A DNA stretch of 64,000 bases from NCBI GenBank assembly GCA_040772005.1, contig JAXGYZ010000011.1, positions 145,911 to 209,910 of the forward strand, given 5' to 3'. Positions 1 through 9,053 of the stretch are shown here, piece by piece. The notes under the pieces were generated by a model. It did no database searches. It was not told the DNA's origin and saw nothing but the letters and a program-made list of their open reading frames with translations. This stretch comes from MWBF01 sp040772005 (GTDB lineage Bacteria; Chloroflexota; Anaerolineae; CG2-30-64-16). Position 1 is the stretch's first letter, and every line of letters begins with the position of its first letter. A program made the position numbers and the translations under genes.

Positions 1-1627
1 TGACCGGCTCGGCGCCAACCCGCTGCCCATCCAACTGCCCATCGGCGTGGAAGACAGCTTCATCGGCATGGTGGACCTGATGACCGGCCGGGCCTGGACG
101 TTTCCCGATGCGCTGGGCGCCACGCCGGAGGAGATTCCGGTTCCGCCGGAGCTGGTCGAGCGGGCTGCCGAGCTGCGTGAGCAACTGGTCGAGAAGATTG
201 CCGAGACGGACGATGCGCTGACGCTCAAGTACCTCGAAGGCGAGTCGTTCTCCGAGGATGAGCTGACAGCGGCCCTGCGCAAGGCGACCATCGCGGGCAA
301 GCTCGTGCCGGTCCTGTGCGGCACGTCGCTGCGGACTAAGGGCGTCCAGTTGCTGCTCGACGCGGTGGTGGCTTATCTCCCGTCGCCGCTCGACATCCCT
401 GCGGTCATCGGTACAAACCCGAATTCCGGCGCGGAGGAAGAACGCCCGACCGATACCCGCGCGCCGCTGGCTGCACTGGTGTTCAAGATCCAGACGGATC
501 CGTACATGGGCCGGATGGCTTACGTGCGCGTGTACTCAGGTTCCCTACAGACCGGCACGACGGTGCAGAACAGCAGCCGCGACCGGAAGGAACGCATTGG
601 TCGCCTGGTGCAGGTCTATGCGGAGAAGCGCGAGGACATCACCGAGATTCGCGCGGGCGATATCGGCGCGATCCTGGGCGTCAAGCAGACCTTCACCGGC
701 GAGACGCTGTGCGATCCCGGCAAGCCGGTCGTGTTGGAGGCCATCGAGTTCCCCGAACCGGTCATCTCCATCGCAGTCGAGCCGAAGACCAAAGCCGACC
801 AGGATAAGCTCGCCAACTCGCTGCAGCGGCTGGCCGAAGAGGACCCCACCTTCCGGGTGCGCGTGGATGAGCAGACCGGCCAGACCGTGTTGAGCGGGAT
901 GGGCGAGCTGCATCTGGAGGTGCTGGTGGACCGGATGCTGCGCGAGTTCGGGGTGCAGGCGAACGTGGGCCGCCATCAGGTGGCGTACCGCGAGACCATC
1001 ACCCGCAAGACGCAGATCGAGCAGCGGTTCGTCCGCCAGACGGGCGGCCGCGGCCAGTATGCCCACGTCATCCTGGAGCTGGAGCCCCAGGAACGAGGCA
1101 AGGGCTTCGAATTCGTGGACAAGGTCGTGGGCGGCGCGATTCCCAAGGAGTTCATCCCCGCGGTCAGCCAGGGCATCCGGGAGTCGATGGATAACGGCGT
1201 GCTGGGCGGCAATCCGATGGTCGATATCAAGGCGACGCTGGTCGGTGGGTCCTACCATGAAGTCGATAGCTCCGAGTTGGCCTTCAAGATTGCCGGGTCG
1301 ATGGCGCTGCGGGAGGGCGCGGAGAAAGCCGGCCCTGTGCTGCTCGAACCGGTGATGAAGATCGAGATCGTCGCGCCGGAGCAGTCCGTGGGCGACGTCA
1401 TCGGAGACCTGGTGGCGCGGCGCGGCCAGGTGGCCGGCCTGGAACTGCACTCGGTTGGGATGCAGGCCGTCAAGGGCACGGTGCCGCTGGCTGAGATGGT
1501 GGGTTACGCCACATCGCTGCGCTCCGCGACCCAGGGCCGCGCCAGCTTCACGATGGAATTCGACCGCTACGAAGTCGTGCCGGCGGATCGGGCGCGGCAG
1601 ATTCTGGGCTATACCCCGGCCGGCTGA
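1..1627 (+). CDS. fusA: Elongation factor G, 5' end outside window
   Basis: This is the C-terminal three quarters or so of EF-G, the GTPase that moves tRNA and mRNA through the ribosome. The frame is open from base 2, so the G1 to G4 motifs lie upstream of the window. What remains starts inside the G domain (GVEDSFIGMVDLM), then domain II (AALVFKIQTDPYMGRMAYVRVYSG), domain III (SGMGELHLEVLVDRM), domain IV (QTGGRGQYAHV) and the C-terminal domain V. No frameshift is visible. It sits just before tuf, as in the str operon, with a hairpin right after the stop. Identity is certain; only the start is missing. Confidence 0.97.
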   Translation, partial: DRLGANPLPIQLPIGVEDSFIGMVDLMTGRAWTFPDALGATPEEIPVPPELVERAAELREQLVEKIAETDDALTLKYLEGESFSEDELTAALRKATIAGKLVPVLCGTSLRTKGVQLLLDAVVAYLPSPLDIPAVIGTNPNSGAEEERPTDTRAPLAALVFKIQTDPYMGRMAYVRVYSGSLQTGTTVQNSSRDRKERIGRLVQVYAEKREDITEIRAGDIGAILGVKQTFTGETLCDPGKPVVLEAIEFPEPVISIAVEPKTKADQDKLANSLQRLAEEDPTFRVRVDEQTGQTVLSGMGELHLEVLVDRMLREFGVQANVGRHQVAYRETITRKTQIEQRFVRQTGGRGQYAHVILELEPQERGKGFEFVDKVVGGAIPKEFIPAVSQGIRESMDNGVLGGNPMVDIKATLVGGSYHEVDSSELAFKIAGSMALREGAEKAGPVLLEPVMKIEIVAPEQSVGDVIGDLVARRGQVAGLELHSVGMQAVKGTVPLAEMVGYATSLRSATQGRASFTMEFDRYEVVPADRARQILGYTPAG

Positions 1628-1639
1628 TGGGGCTTCTGG

Positions 1640-1692
1640 CAGATACCGGGTTTCACGGTGAAGCTGTGCTTCGCACAGAAACCCGGTATCTG
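1640..1692 (+). terminator. Inverted repeat after fusA (family A palindrome)
   Basis: Bases 1640-1654 (CAGATACCGGGTTTC) pair perfectly with 1678-1692, with a 23-nt loop. It lies 12 nt after the fusA stop and shares the GGGTTTC/GAAACCC core with five other palindromes in the window. There is no strong T run behind it, so termination is plausible but not proven. Confidence 0.6.
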
Positions 1693-1711
1693 AGTAGCGC
1701 GCAGCCCGAAT

Positions 1712-1739
1712 TTGCATAAAGGTTCGTTTTAGATACAAT
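1712..1739 (+). promoter_or_regulatory. Sigma70-type promoter for tuf
   Basis: A TTGCAT box (1712-1717) and a TACAAT box (1734-1739) are separated by 16 nt. The promoter lies after the fusA hairpin and about 280 nt before the tuf start, implying that tuf and the genes behind it can be transcribed separately from fusA with a long 5' leader. Confidence 0.6.
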
Positions 1740-2019
1740 AATAAGGTTGCCGCCGATTGGAACGACGCATCGCTGCGTGATAGACTCGGCAGAGCATTGA
1801 GGTGCCTCTTCACCAACCGGGGTGCCGACGAAGAGCGGAAGATTGAGCCACCGATAGGTCCGGGTTGTCATACACGGATACCCTCGGCGGCAGAAAAGTT
1901 TTACTGCCTCGTCAGCGCATCTATTGGCGAGGCAGTTGTTTTGCACAAAAAATAGCCTATTCACCGCTGTCCCGGAGACCAGGCCGGGCGGGTACACTGG
2001 AGAAGGAGCGCAAGTCATC
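1740..2019 (+). promoter_or_regulatory. Structured tuf leader with possible attenuator
   Basis: This gene-free stretch carries a small ACGCA/TGCGT hairpin (1765-1778) and, nearer tuf, two mutually exclusive stems. Stem 1 pairs GGCAG (1889-1893) with CTGCC (1904-1908) with an A/T-rich interior. Stem 2 pairs ACTGCCTCG (1903-1911) with CGAGGCAGT (1928-1936) and is followed by TGTTTTGC, like an intrinsic terminator. Both use bases 1904-1908, so only one can form. I see no tRNA and no convincing coding sequence here. A regulatory role is inferred from the fold only. Confidence 0.45.
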
Positions 2020-3219
<1,200 letters not shown>

Positions 3220-3227
3220 ACAAACCC

Positions 3228-3260
3228 ACAAACCGGGTTTCCTAAAGAGACCCGGTTTGT
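3228..3260 (+). terminator. Palindrome between tuf and rpsJ (family A)
   Basis: ACAAACCGGGT (3228-3238) pairs perfectly with ACCCGGTTTGT (3250-3260) around an 11-nt loop. It belongs to the AAACCCGG/CCGGGTTT hairpin family also seen after fusA, before rplX and after the clpB-like gene. It may attenuate transcription from tuf into the S10 operon. Confidence 0.5.
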
Positions 3261-3292
3261 TACGGTCTTGTAGACCTATGCCTGGAGGCATG

Positions 3293-3601
3293 ATGGCAAA
3301 AAATCGCATTCGCATCCGGCTCAAGGCGTTCGATCATCGGGTACTCGATGACTCCGTGCGCAGAATCGTCGATGCAGCCGAGCGGACCGGCGCCAACGTC
3401 GTTGGCCCTGTGCCCCTGCCGACGCGCATCGAGAAGTTCACGGTGAACCGCTCGCCCTTTATCGACAAGGACAGCCGCGAGCAGTTCGAGATTCGAACGC
3501 ACAAGCGCCTGATCGACGTGCTCGAACCCGGGCCCAAGACAATCGAAAATCTGACGAAGCTCGACCTGCCCGCGGGCGTGGACATCGAGATCAAGCTTTA
3601 G
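3293..3601 (+). CDS. rpsJ: 30S ribosomal protein S10
   Basis: S10 is a 30S head protein and, as NusE, a partner of NusB in antitermination (nusB is at 31902-32363). The 102-residue protein reads MAKNRIRIRLKAFDHRVLD and has the typical FEIRTHKRLIDV loop. Two ATGs lie in tandem at 3290 and 3293; the GGAGG at 3284-3288 is well spaced only for 3293. It opens the S10 operon proper and is followed by a composite repeat before rplC. Confidence 0.97.
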   Translation: MAKNRIRIRLKAFDHRVLDDSVRRIVDAAERTGANVVGPVPLPTRIEKFTVNRSPFIDKDSREQFEIRTHKRLIDVLEPGPKTIENLTKLDLPAGVDIEIKL

Positions 3602-3683
3602 GTTGGAAGGTTGGATGGTTGGAAGGTTGAAGGTTCACAAGGCTTCAGAACCTGCAACTTATAACCTGCAAACCTGAAACCTC
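3602..3683 (+). repeat. Composite word palindrome between rpsJ and rplC (family F)
   Basis: The left half is made of GGTTGGAA-like words and the right half of their complements (AACCTGCAA, AACCTGAAACC). Together they can fold into a long imperfect hairpin. It is the first of seven such elements in spacers of the ribosomal gene cluster. Confidence 0.65.
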
Positions 3684-3739
3684 ATTCGGGATGATGCGGC
3701 CGCCTTCCTCGGCGGTCACGGCAGTCCCTGGGAGGACAC

Positions 3740-4396
3740 ATGAAGGGTATCCTGGGCCGCAAGGTGGGCATGACCCAGTTGCTCACCGCAAACGGCATTG
3801 TCGTGCCGGTGACGGTTATCCAAGCCGGTCCCTGCTATGTCACGCAGATCAAGACCGCCGCACAGGACGGCTACACCGCCATTCAGTTGGGTTTCGAAGA
3901 GGTCAAGCCGAAGCGCCTGACCAAGGGTGAGATCGGCCATCTGCGCCGTCGTAAAGAGGCCGGTGCGGCCGGCAGCGGCCTGCCGCTGCTGCGCACTTTG
4001 CGCGAGCTGCGGCTGCGCGACGTCGAGAATTACACCGTGGGGCAGAAGCTCGAGGCGGATGTCTTCGCCGCGGGTGAGCGGGTGGATGTCAAGGGCGTTT
4101 CCAAGGGCCGGGGTTTTCAGGGCGGCGTGAAGCGGCATGGCTTCCGCGGCGGCCCGCGCACGCACGGCCAGTCGGACCGCCTGCGGGCGCCTGGCGCCAG
4201 CAGCTCCGGCACGACGCCCGGGCGCATCTACAAAGGGAAGCGCATGGCCGGACACATGGGCGCGGCGCCGGTCACGGTGGCGAATTTGCGGGTCGAGCTG
4301 GTGGACCCTGAGCGGAACATGCTCGCCGTTCGCGGCGCTGTGCCGGGAGCGCGGGGTGGCCTGGTGTTGATCACCGAGGCGCGGAAACAGGGGTAG
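3740..4396 (+). CDS. rplC: 50S ribosomal protein L3
   Basis: L3 binds 23S rRNA early in assembly and reaches toward the peptidyl transferase centre. The 218-residue product starts MKGILGRKVGMTQL after a GGGAGG site and contains the conserved extended loop around GFQGGVKRHGFRGGPRTHG and YKGKRMAGHMG. It is about normal length for bacteria. The stop codon TAG overlaps a potential GTG start of rplD, indicating translational coupling. Confidence 0.98.
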   Translation: MKGILGRKVGMTQLLTANGIVVPVTVIQAGPCYVTQIKTAAQDGYTAIQLGFEEVKPKRLTKGEIGHLRRRKEAGAAGSGLPLLRTLRELRLRDVENYTVGQKLEADVFAAGERVDVKGVSKGRGFQGGVKRHGFRGGPRTHGQSDRLRAPGASSSGTTPGRIYKGKRMAGHMGAAPVTVANLRVELVDPERNMLAVRGAVPGARGGLVLITEARKQG

Positions 4397-4401
4397 TGAC
4401 G

Positions 4402-5022
4402 ATGTTAGTGCCAATCAAGAACATGGCCGGCGAAGAGGTGGGGCAGGTTGAACTCAGCGACACCATCTTTGCTGCGCCGGTGAACAAACCATTGATGCAT
4501 CAGGCCCTGGTCCGCCAACTGGCAAATGCGCGTCTGGGTACGCACAAGGTCAAGGGTCGGAGCGAAGTGGCGGGCGGTGGCCGCAAGCCGTGGAAGCAGA
4601 AGGGCACCGGTCGGGCGCGCCAGGGTTCGACCCGGGCCGCGCAGTGGCGGGGCGGCGGCATCATCTTCGGGCCCACGCCGCGCTCGTATGAGCAGGCCAT
4701 GCCGCGCAAGATGCGCCGGGCCGCGCTGTGCTCGGCCCTGTCCGTCAAGGTGGCAGACGACAAGGTGCTGGTCCTGGACGAGCTGGCGCTGGCGGAGCCG
4801 AAGACCCGGCTCATGCGCGATGTACTGCAGGGCCTGACGGTGGATTCCAGCGCCCTGATCCTGCTGGCCGAGGCGAATGACAACGTCGAGCGGTCGGCCA
4901 ACAATCTGTCGGGCGTGAAGCTGCTGCGGGCCAGTTACCTGAACATCCGCGATTTGCTGAACTATGACTACGTGATCATCCCGCAGGATGCGCTGGATGT
5001 CATCCAGGATATCCTGGGCTGA
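4402..5022 (+). CDS. rplD: 50S ribosomal protein L4
   Basis: L4 is a primary 23S rRNA binder lining the exit tunnel; in E. coli it also represses its own operon. The 206-residue protein shows the tunnel loop around SEVAGGGRKPWKQKGTGRAR and ends with the typical DYVIIPQDALDVIQDILG. I chose ATG 4402 (MLVPIKNMAGEEVGQ), matching the family start. A GTG at 4396 overlapping the rplC stop is the alternative and would add two residues. Confidence 0.96.
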   Translation: MLVPIKNMAGEEVGQVELSDTIFAAPVNKPLMHQALVRQLANARLGTHKVKGRSEVAGGGRKPWKQKGTGRARQGSTRAAQWRGGGIIFGPTPRSYEQAMPRKMRRAALCSALSVKVADDKVLVLDELALAEPKTRLMRDVLQGLTVDSSALILLAEANDNVERSANNLSGVKLLRASYLNIRDLLNYDYVIIPQDALDVIQDILG

Positions 5023-5036
5023 GCGGAGGATAACAC

Positions 5037-5327
5037 ATGCACGTCTACGATGTACTCAGGCGGCCGTTGGTCACGGAAAAGAGCGGGCTGCAGGCCGAAC
5101 AAAACCAGCAGTACAGCTTCGAGGTGGACCGCCGCGCGAACAAGATGCAGGTGAAGGATGCGGTGGAGACGGCCTTCAACGTGACGGTGATGGAAGTCAA
5201 CATTATCAACATCCCGCCGAAGAAGGGCCGCTACGGTCGCTTGATCGTCACCAAGAAGCCGGGCTATAAGAAAGCCATCGTCACGCTGGCCCCGGGGAAC
5301 ACGATTCAGTTCTTCGAGGGCGTATGA
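5037..5327 (+). CDS. rplW: 50S ribosomal protein L23
   Basis: L23 sits at the tunnel exit and docks trigger factor and SRP. The 96-residue product begins MHVYDVLRRPLVTEKSGLQAE, the usual L23 opening, and carries the PPKKGRYGR basic loop. A GCGGAGG site precedes the ATG and the gap after rplD is 14 nt. The gene is followed by a 164-nt spacer with a composite repeat before rplB. Confidence 0.97.
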   Translation: MHVYDVLRRPLVTEKSGLQAEQNQQYSFEVDRRANKMQVKDAVETAFNVTVMEVNIINIPPKKGRYGRLIVTKKPGYKKAIVTLAPGNTIQFFEGV

Positions 5328-5329
5328 GC

Positions 5330-5410
5330 GATTGAAGATTGCAGATTGAAGATTCACGGTGGGCCTGTAAGGCCCTCAATCCTCAATCTGCAATCATCAA
5401 TCTGCAATCG
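5330..5410 (+). repeat. Composite word palindrome between rplW and rplB (family F)
   Basis: The left arm repeats GATTGAA and GATTGCA words. The right arm repeats the complements (AATCTGCAATCATCAATC). Between them is a small GGGCC/GGCCC hairpin. The element fills most of an otherwise empty spacer inside the S10 operon. Confidence 0.7.
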
Positions 5411-5491
5411 TAAGGCAGGCGGCTAGAACGGCAACAGTATCGCCTGCGCCGGTCGCCAAGCCGGTCAGTTTGCCGATTTAGGAGTTAGGGC

Positions 5492-6322
5492 ATGGCAATC
5501 AAGGTCTATAAGCCCACGTCGCCGGGGCGGCGCGGCATGAGCGTCTCGACGTTCGAAGAGATCACGCGCACGACGCCGGAACGGTCGCTGCTGCGGCCGC
5601 TGCGCGAGCCGGCGGGCCGCAATAATACCGGGCGCGTCACCGTGCGCCACCAGGGCGGCGGCCACAAGCGCATGTACCGGGTGATCGACTTCCGCCGCAA
5701 CAAGCACGGGATTCCGGCGCGCGTGACCTCGATCGAATACGATCCGAATCGCTCGTCGCGCATCGCGCTGCTGACGTACGCCGATGGCGAGAAGCGCTAC
5801 ATCATTGCGCCGGTGGGCCTCAAGGTGGGCAGCCAGGTGATGTCGGGCGCGGAGGCCGAGGTGCGGGTGGGCAATACGCTGCCGCTGCGCAATATCCCGC
5901 TGGGCACCGTGATTCACAATATCGAGCTGGAACCGGGCAAGGGCGGCCAGATGGCGCGCTCAGCCGGTGTGGGTGCGCAGTTGATGGCCAAGGAAGGCGA
6001 TTACGCCCAGGTGCGTCTGCCGAGCGGTGAAGTGCGCCGCGTGCGCATGGAATGCCTGGCGACCATCGGGCAGGTCGGCAATACCGACCACGCCAACATC
6101 AACTTGGGCAAGGCGGGCCGCAAGCGCTGGCTGGGCATTCGGCCGACCGTGCGCGGTGTGGCGATGGATCCGAATTCGCATCCGCATGGTGGTGGTGAAG
6201 GGCGCTCGCCCATCGGCATGCCGGGGCCGAAGACCCCGTGGGGCAAGCCGGCTCGGGGCCTCAAGACGCGCCAGAACAAACGCACGCAGAAGTTCATCGT
6301 CCGCCGCCGCGGCAAGAAGTAA
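5492..6322 (+). CDS. rplB: 50S ribosomal protein L2
   Basis: L2 is needed for subunit association and supports the peptidyl transferase centre. The 276-residue protein has the rRNA-binding N-terminal half (NNTGRVTVRHQGGGHKRMYR) and the conserved C-terminal loop SHPHGGGEGR, whose histidine is residue 230. It ends RTQKFIVRRRGKK. AGGAG precedes ATG at the expected spacing. Length is normal. Confidence 0.98.
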   Translation: MAIKVYKPTSPGRRGMSVSTFEEITRTTPERSLLRPLREPAGRNNTGRVTVRHQGGGHKRMYRVIDFRRNKHGIPARVTSIEYDPNRSSRIALLTYADGEKRYIIAPVGLKVGSQVMSGAEAEVRVGNTLPLRNIPLGTVIHNIELEPGKGGQMARSAGVGAQLMAKEGDYAQVRLPSGEVRRVRMECLATIGQVGNTDHANINLGKAGRKRWLGIRPTVRGVAMDPNSHPHGGGEGRSPIGMPGPKTPWGKPARGLKTRQNKRTQKFIVRRRGKK

Positions 6323-6336
6323 TGGGGGAATGACGG

Positions 6337-6615
6337 ATGTCACGATCACTTAAGAAAGGCCCGTTCGTACAGGCCAAGCTTCTGAAGAAGGTTGAGGGGA
6401 TGAACCGCACCGGCAAGAAGGCGGTCATCAAGACCTGGTCGCGCGCCTCGACGGTCTTCCCGCAGATGGTCGGCCACACGATCGCAATTCACGACGGTCG
6501 CCGCCACGTCCCCATCTATATCGCTGAGAACATGGTGGGGCACCGACTGGGTGAGTTCGCGCCGACCCGGTTCTTCCGCGGCCATGTGCGCAGCGAGAAG
6601 AAGTCCGCGAGGTGA
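6337..6615 (+). CDS. rpsS: 30S ribosomal protein S19
   Basis: S19 pairs with S13 in the 30S head and contacts the A-site finger. The 92-residue product starts MSRSLKKGPFVQ and contains TVFPQMVGHTIAIHDGRRHVPIYI, the family signature. It is 14 nt after rplB and its stop lies within the ribosome-binding region of rplV, so the two are coupled. Confidence 0.97.
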   Translation: MSRSLKKGPFVQAKLLKKVEGMNRTGKKAVIKTWSRASTVFPQMVGHTIAIHDGRRHVPIYIAENMVGHRLGEFAPTRFFRGHVRSEKKSAR

Positions 6616-6619
6616 GATG

Positions 6620-6958
6620 ATGGAAGTTCGGGCGGTTACCAAGTACGTGGGGATTTCCCCGCAGAAGACCCGTTGGGTCATCGATCAAGTGCGCGGTATG
6701 CAGGCCGAGCGCGCGCTGGCAGTCCTGCGTTATATGACCCAGTCCGCGGCCGAGCCGGTTGCGAAGACGATTGCGTCGGCGCTGGCGAATGCCGAAGAGA
6801 ATATGGGGCTGGCGCGCGAAGACATGTTCATTGCGCAGATCAGCGCGGATGGTGCGCCGCTGCGGCGCTGGCGGCGGTTTGGCGCCCGCGGGCGGTTCAA
6901 GCCGATCATCCGGCGTTCGTCGCACATTACCGTGGTTTTGGAAGAACGGGGCGCGTAA
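6620..6958 (+). CDS. rplV: 50S ribosomal protein L22
   Basis: L22 lines the exit tunnel with a long beta hairpin. The 112-residue protein begins MEVRAVTKYVGISPQKTR and ends in the hairpin region (RRWRRFGARGRFKPIIRRSSHITVVLEE). Two ATGs stand in tandem (6617, 6620); GAGGTG at 6609-6614, overlapping the rpsS stop, fits 6620 better. The upstream in-frame extension into rpsS is not real coding. Confidence 0.95.
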   Translation: MEVRAVTKYVGISPQKTRWVIDQVRGMQAERALAVLRYMTQSAAEPVAKTIASALANAEENMGLAREDMFIAQISADGAPLRRWRRFGARGRFKPIIRRSSHITVVLEERGA

Positions 6959-6982
6959 GCGCAGATTGTTGAGGAGGCTGCA

Positions 6983-7627
6983 TTGGGCCGAAAAGTACAT
7001 CCCATTGGCTTTCGCCTGGGCACGGTTGAAAACCATCGTTCTCGCTGGTACGCCGAGGGCAAGGAATACACCGACCTCGTAGCCGAAGACCGCCAGATTC
7101 GGCAGATGGTCATGACGAGCCTGCCGGATGCGCAAATCTCGAAGGTCGAGGTCGAGCGTTTCCCGCCCAATCAGGTGCGCGTTACGGTGCATTCGGCCAA
7201 GCCCGGTGTGATCATCGGACGCAAGGGCGCCACGGTCAACGCGCTGCGCAACGACTTGCAGCAGGCGACCAACAAGCGCGTGAAGCTGGATATCGCGGAA
7301 ATCGAGCATCCTGAACTGGACGCCCGCCTGGTTGCGCTGAGCATTGCGGACCAGTTGGGCCGGCGTATCTCGCACAAGCGGGCCATGAAACAGGCCGTGC
7401 TGCGGGCGCTCAAGTCCGGCGCGGATGGCTGCATGATCCGCTGTGGCGGCCGGCTGGCCGGGTCCGAGATGGCCCGTGTCGAGACGGTGCGCGAGGGCCG
7501 GGTGCCGCGGCATACGCTGCGGGCCGAGCTCGATTATGCCAAGGAAGAAGCGCTGACCACCTATGGCCGCATCGGCATCAAGGTGTGGATCTACAAGGGC
7601 GAGCGGTTGCCCGGCGCGACTGATTGA
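6983..7627 (+). CDS. rpsC: 30S ribosomal protein S3
   Basis: S3 forms part of the mRNA entry channel helicase. The 214-residue product opens GRKVHPIGFRLGTVENH, has a type II KH domain with the GxxG loop IIGRKGA, and the C-terminal RAELDYAKEEALTTYGRIGIKVWIYKGE block. The start codon is TTG at 6983, supported by GAGGAGG five bases upstream and by the family N-terminus. Confidence 0.97.
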   Translation: MGRKVHPIGFRLGTVENHRSRWYAEGKEYTDLVAEDRQIRQMVMTSLPDAQISKVEVERFPPNQVRVTVHSAKPGVIIGRKGATVNALRNDLQQATNKRVKLDIAEIEHPELDARLVALSIADQLGRRISHKRAMKQAVLRALKSGADGCMIRCGGRLAGSEMARVETVREGRVPRHTLRAELDYAKEEALTTYGRIGIKVWIYKGERLPGATD

Positions 7628-7703
7628 GGATTGAAGTTGCCGGATGGTGCCGGGGCAGCCGCCCTGCGCCCATCTGCCAGCTTCGATTTGAAGGAGTATT
7701 CGT

Positions 7704-8126
7704 ATGTTGATGCCGAAACGCGTCAAGTATCGCAAGCAGCATCGCGGGCGCCGTCGGGGCCTGGCGAGCCGGGGCAACGAAGTCAACTTCGGTGAGTTCG
7801 GCTTGCAGGCGCTCGGTCCGGCGTGGTTGGACAGCCGCCAGATCGAGGCCGCCCGCCGCGCCATCGTCCGTTACCTGCGCCGCGGCGGCAAGCTGTGGAT
7901 CCGGGTGTTCCCGGATCATCCCGTGACCAAGCGGCCTGCCGAGACCCGCATGGGTGGCGGTAAGGGTGCGGTGGAATACTGGGCGGCGGTCGTACGGCCG
8001 GGCCTGATTCTGTTCGAGGTGGCCGGCGTGTCCGAAGAAGAGGCGCGCGCCGCGATGCGGTTGGCGTCTCATAAGTTGCCCATCCCCACGCAGTTCGTGC
8101 GGCGTGAGCTGGGGGAGGTGGCCTGA
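7704..8126 (+). CDS. rplP: 50S ribosomal protein L16
   Basis: L16 organises the A-site of the large subunit. The 140-residue protein starts MLMPKRVKYRKQHRGRRRG and has the GKGAVEYWAAVVRPG signature. It follows a 76-nt spacer after rpsC that can form an imperfect hairpin. The stop TGA overlaps the rpmC start ATG by one base, indicating tight coupling. Confidence 0.97.
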   Translation: MLMPKRVKYRKQHRGRRRGLASRGNEVNFGEFGLQALGPAWLDSRQIEAARRAIVRYLRRGGKLWIRVFPDHPVTKRPAETRMGGGKGAVEYWAAVVRPGLILFEVAGVSEEEARAAMRLASHKLPIPTQFVRRELGEVA

Positions 8127-8332
8127 TGCGCGCCAGTGAGATTCGGAATCTGTCGCAGAATGAGATCGCGCGGCGGCTGGACGAGGCCCATCACGAGATG
8201 TTCAACCTGCGTTTTCAGTATGCCACGGGCCAGTTGAAGAACACCGCGCGGCTGAGCGAAGTGCGCCGCGAGATTGCCCGCCTGCGCGGCATCTTGCGCG
8301 AGCGCGAGTTGGCGACTGCCGAGGGAGAATAA
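8126..8332 (+). CDS. rpmC: 50S ribosomal protein L29
   Basis: L29 is a small helical protein at the tunnel exit next to L23. The 68-residue product has the two-helix pattern (MRASEIRNLSQNEIARRLDE, then LRFQYATGQLKNTARLSEVRREIARL). It overlaps rplP by one base and is two bases from rpsQ. Confidence 0.96.
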   Translation: MRASEIRNLSQNEIARRLDEAHHEMFNLRFQYATGQLKNTARLSEVRREIARLRGILRERELATAEGE

Positions 8333-8334
8333 CG

Positions 8335-8634
8335 ATGGAAGCACAGCGTAAGCGTTTGATCGGCCATGTCGTCAGCAACAAGATGGATAAGACCGTGGTT
8401 GTCGTCGTGCACCGCACGCGCCGGCACCCCCTGTATGGCAAGGTGATCCGGCTCAGCAAGCGCTATAAGGCGCACGATGAGGACAACGCCTGCCAGATGG
8501 GCGATGAGGTGCGGATTGTTGAGTCGCGGCCTTACAGCAAGGACAAGCACTTCCGGGTCGAGGCGATCCTGAAGCGCGCGGCCCAGATTGACACCACTCC
8601 GCTGCAGGCGGACCAGCAGCTCGCGGAGGGTTGA
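8335..8634 (+). CDS. rpsQ: 30S ribosomal protein S17
   Basis: S17 is a primary 16S rRNA binder with an OB fold. The 99-residue protein has GHVVSNKMDKTVVVVVHRTRRHPLYGKVI and GDEVRIVESRPYSKDKHFRVEAIL. It is somewhat longer than E. coli S17 because of an extra C-terminal tail rich in Gln and Ala. The start follows rpmC directly. Confidence 0.97.
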   Translation: MEAQRKRLIGHVVSNKMDKTVVVVVHRTRRHPLYGKVIRLSKRYKAHDEDNACQMGDEVRIVESRPYSKDKHFRVEAILKRAAQIDTTPLQADQQLAEG

Positions 8635-8638
8635 GGCG

Positions 8639-9007
8639 ATGATTCAGCAGGAAAGCCGACTTAAGGTTGCAGATAACACCGGGGCCAAGGAACTCCTGTG
8701 CATTCGGGTGTTGGGCGGCTCCATGCGGCGTTATGCGCATCTCGGGGATGTGATTATCGCCACGGTCAAGCAGGCTGCACCGAACGGCGCGGTGAAAGAG
8801 GGCGATGTGGTGCGCGCGGTCGTCGTGCGCACGACCTATCCGCACAAGCGGGCGGACGGCTCGGCCATTCGTTTCGACGACAATGCCGCCGTGATTATCG
8901 ACCAGATGCGGGCGCCGCGCGGCACGCGTATCTTCGGGCCGGTGGCCCGTGAGCTGCGCGACCGCGGCTACATGCGCATCGTGTCACTCGCGCCGGAAGT
9001 GCTGTGA
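8639..9007 (+). CDS. rplN: 50S ribosomal protein L14
   Basis: L14 forms an inter-subunit bridge and is the site where the silencing factor RsfS docks in other bacteria. The 122-residue protein begins MIQQESRLKVADNTGAKELL and ends ELRDRGYMRIVSLAPEVL, both diagnostic. The start was moved to 8639 from the longer open frame because GGAGG lies just upstream and the family starts there. Its stop codon lies in the left arm of a perfect palindrome. Confidence 0.97.
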   Translation: MIQQESRLKVADNTGAKELLCIRVLGGSMRRYAHLGDVIIATVKQAAPNGAVKEGDVVRAVVVRTTYPHKRADGSAIRFDDNAAVIIDQMRAPRGTRIFGPVARELRDRGYMRIVSLAPEVL

Positions 9008-9039
9008 GAAATCGGGTTTCTCGCAGAAACCCGATTTCT
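9007..9039 (+). repeat. Perfect 15-bp palindrome between rplN and rplX (family A)
   Basis: Bases 9007-9021 pair perfectly with 9025-9039 around a CGC loop, with the core GGGTTTCT-CGC-AGAAACCC. The left arm begins on the last base of the rplN stop codon. The same loop and core recur at 49490-49524. Being inside an operon it must be read through at least partly. Confidence 0.75.
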
Positions 9040-9053
9040 GGAGTGGAGCAAGG

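Noticed and set aside
545..1816. Long minus-strand ORF opposite fusA
   Set aside because: Antisense shadow; product is His/Arg/Leu-rich with no domain and fusA on the other strand is certain.
1740..1900. Possible tRNA in the tuf leader (tuf is often next to tRNA genes)
   Set aside because: No cloverleaf, no GTTCRA T-loop and no CCA-type acceptor stem could be built.
6428..7864. Minus-strand ORF opposite rpsS to rpsC
   Set aside because: Spans several certain ribosomal genes on the other strand; no family resemblance.
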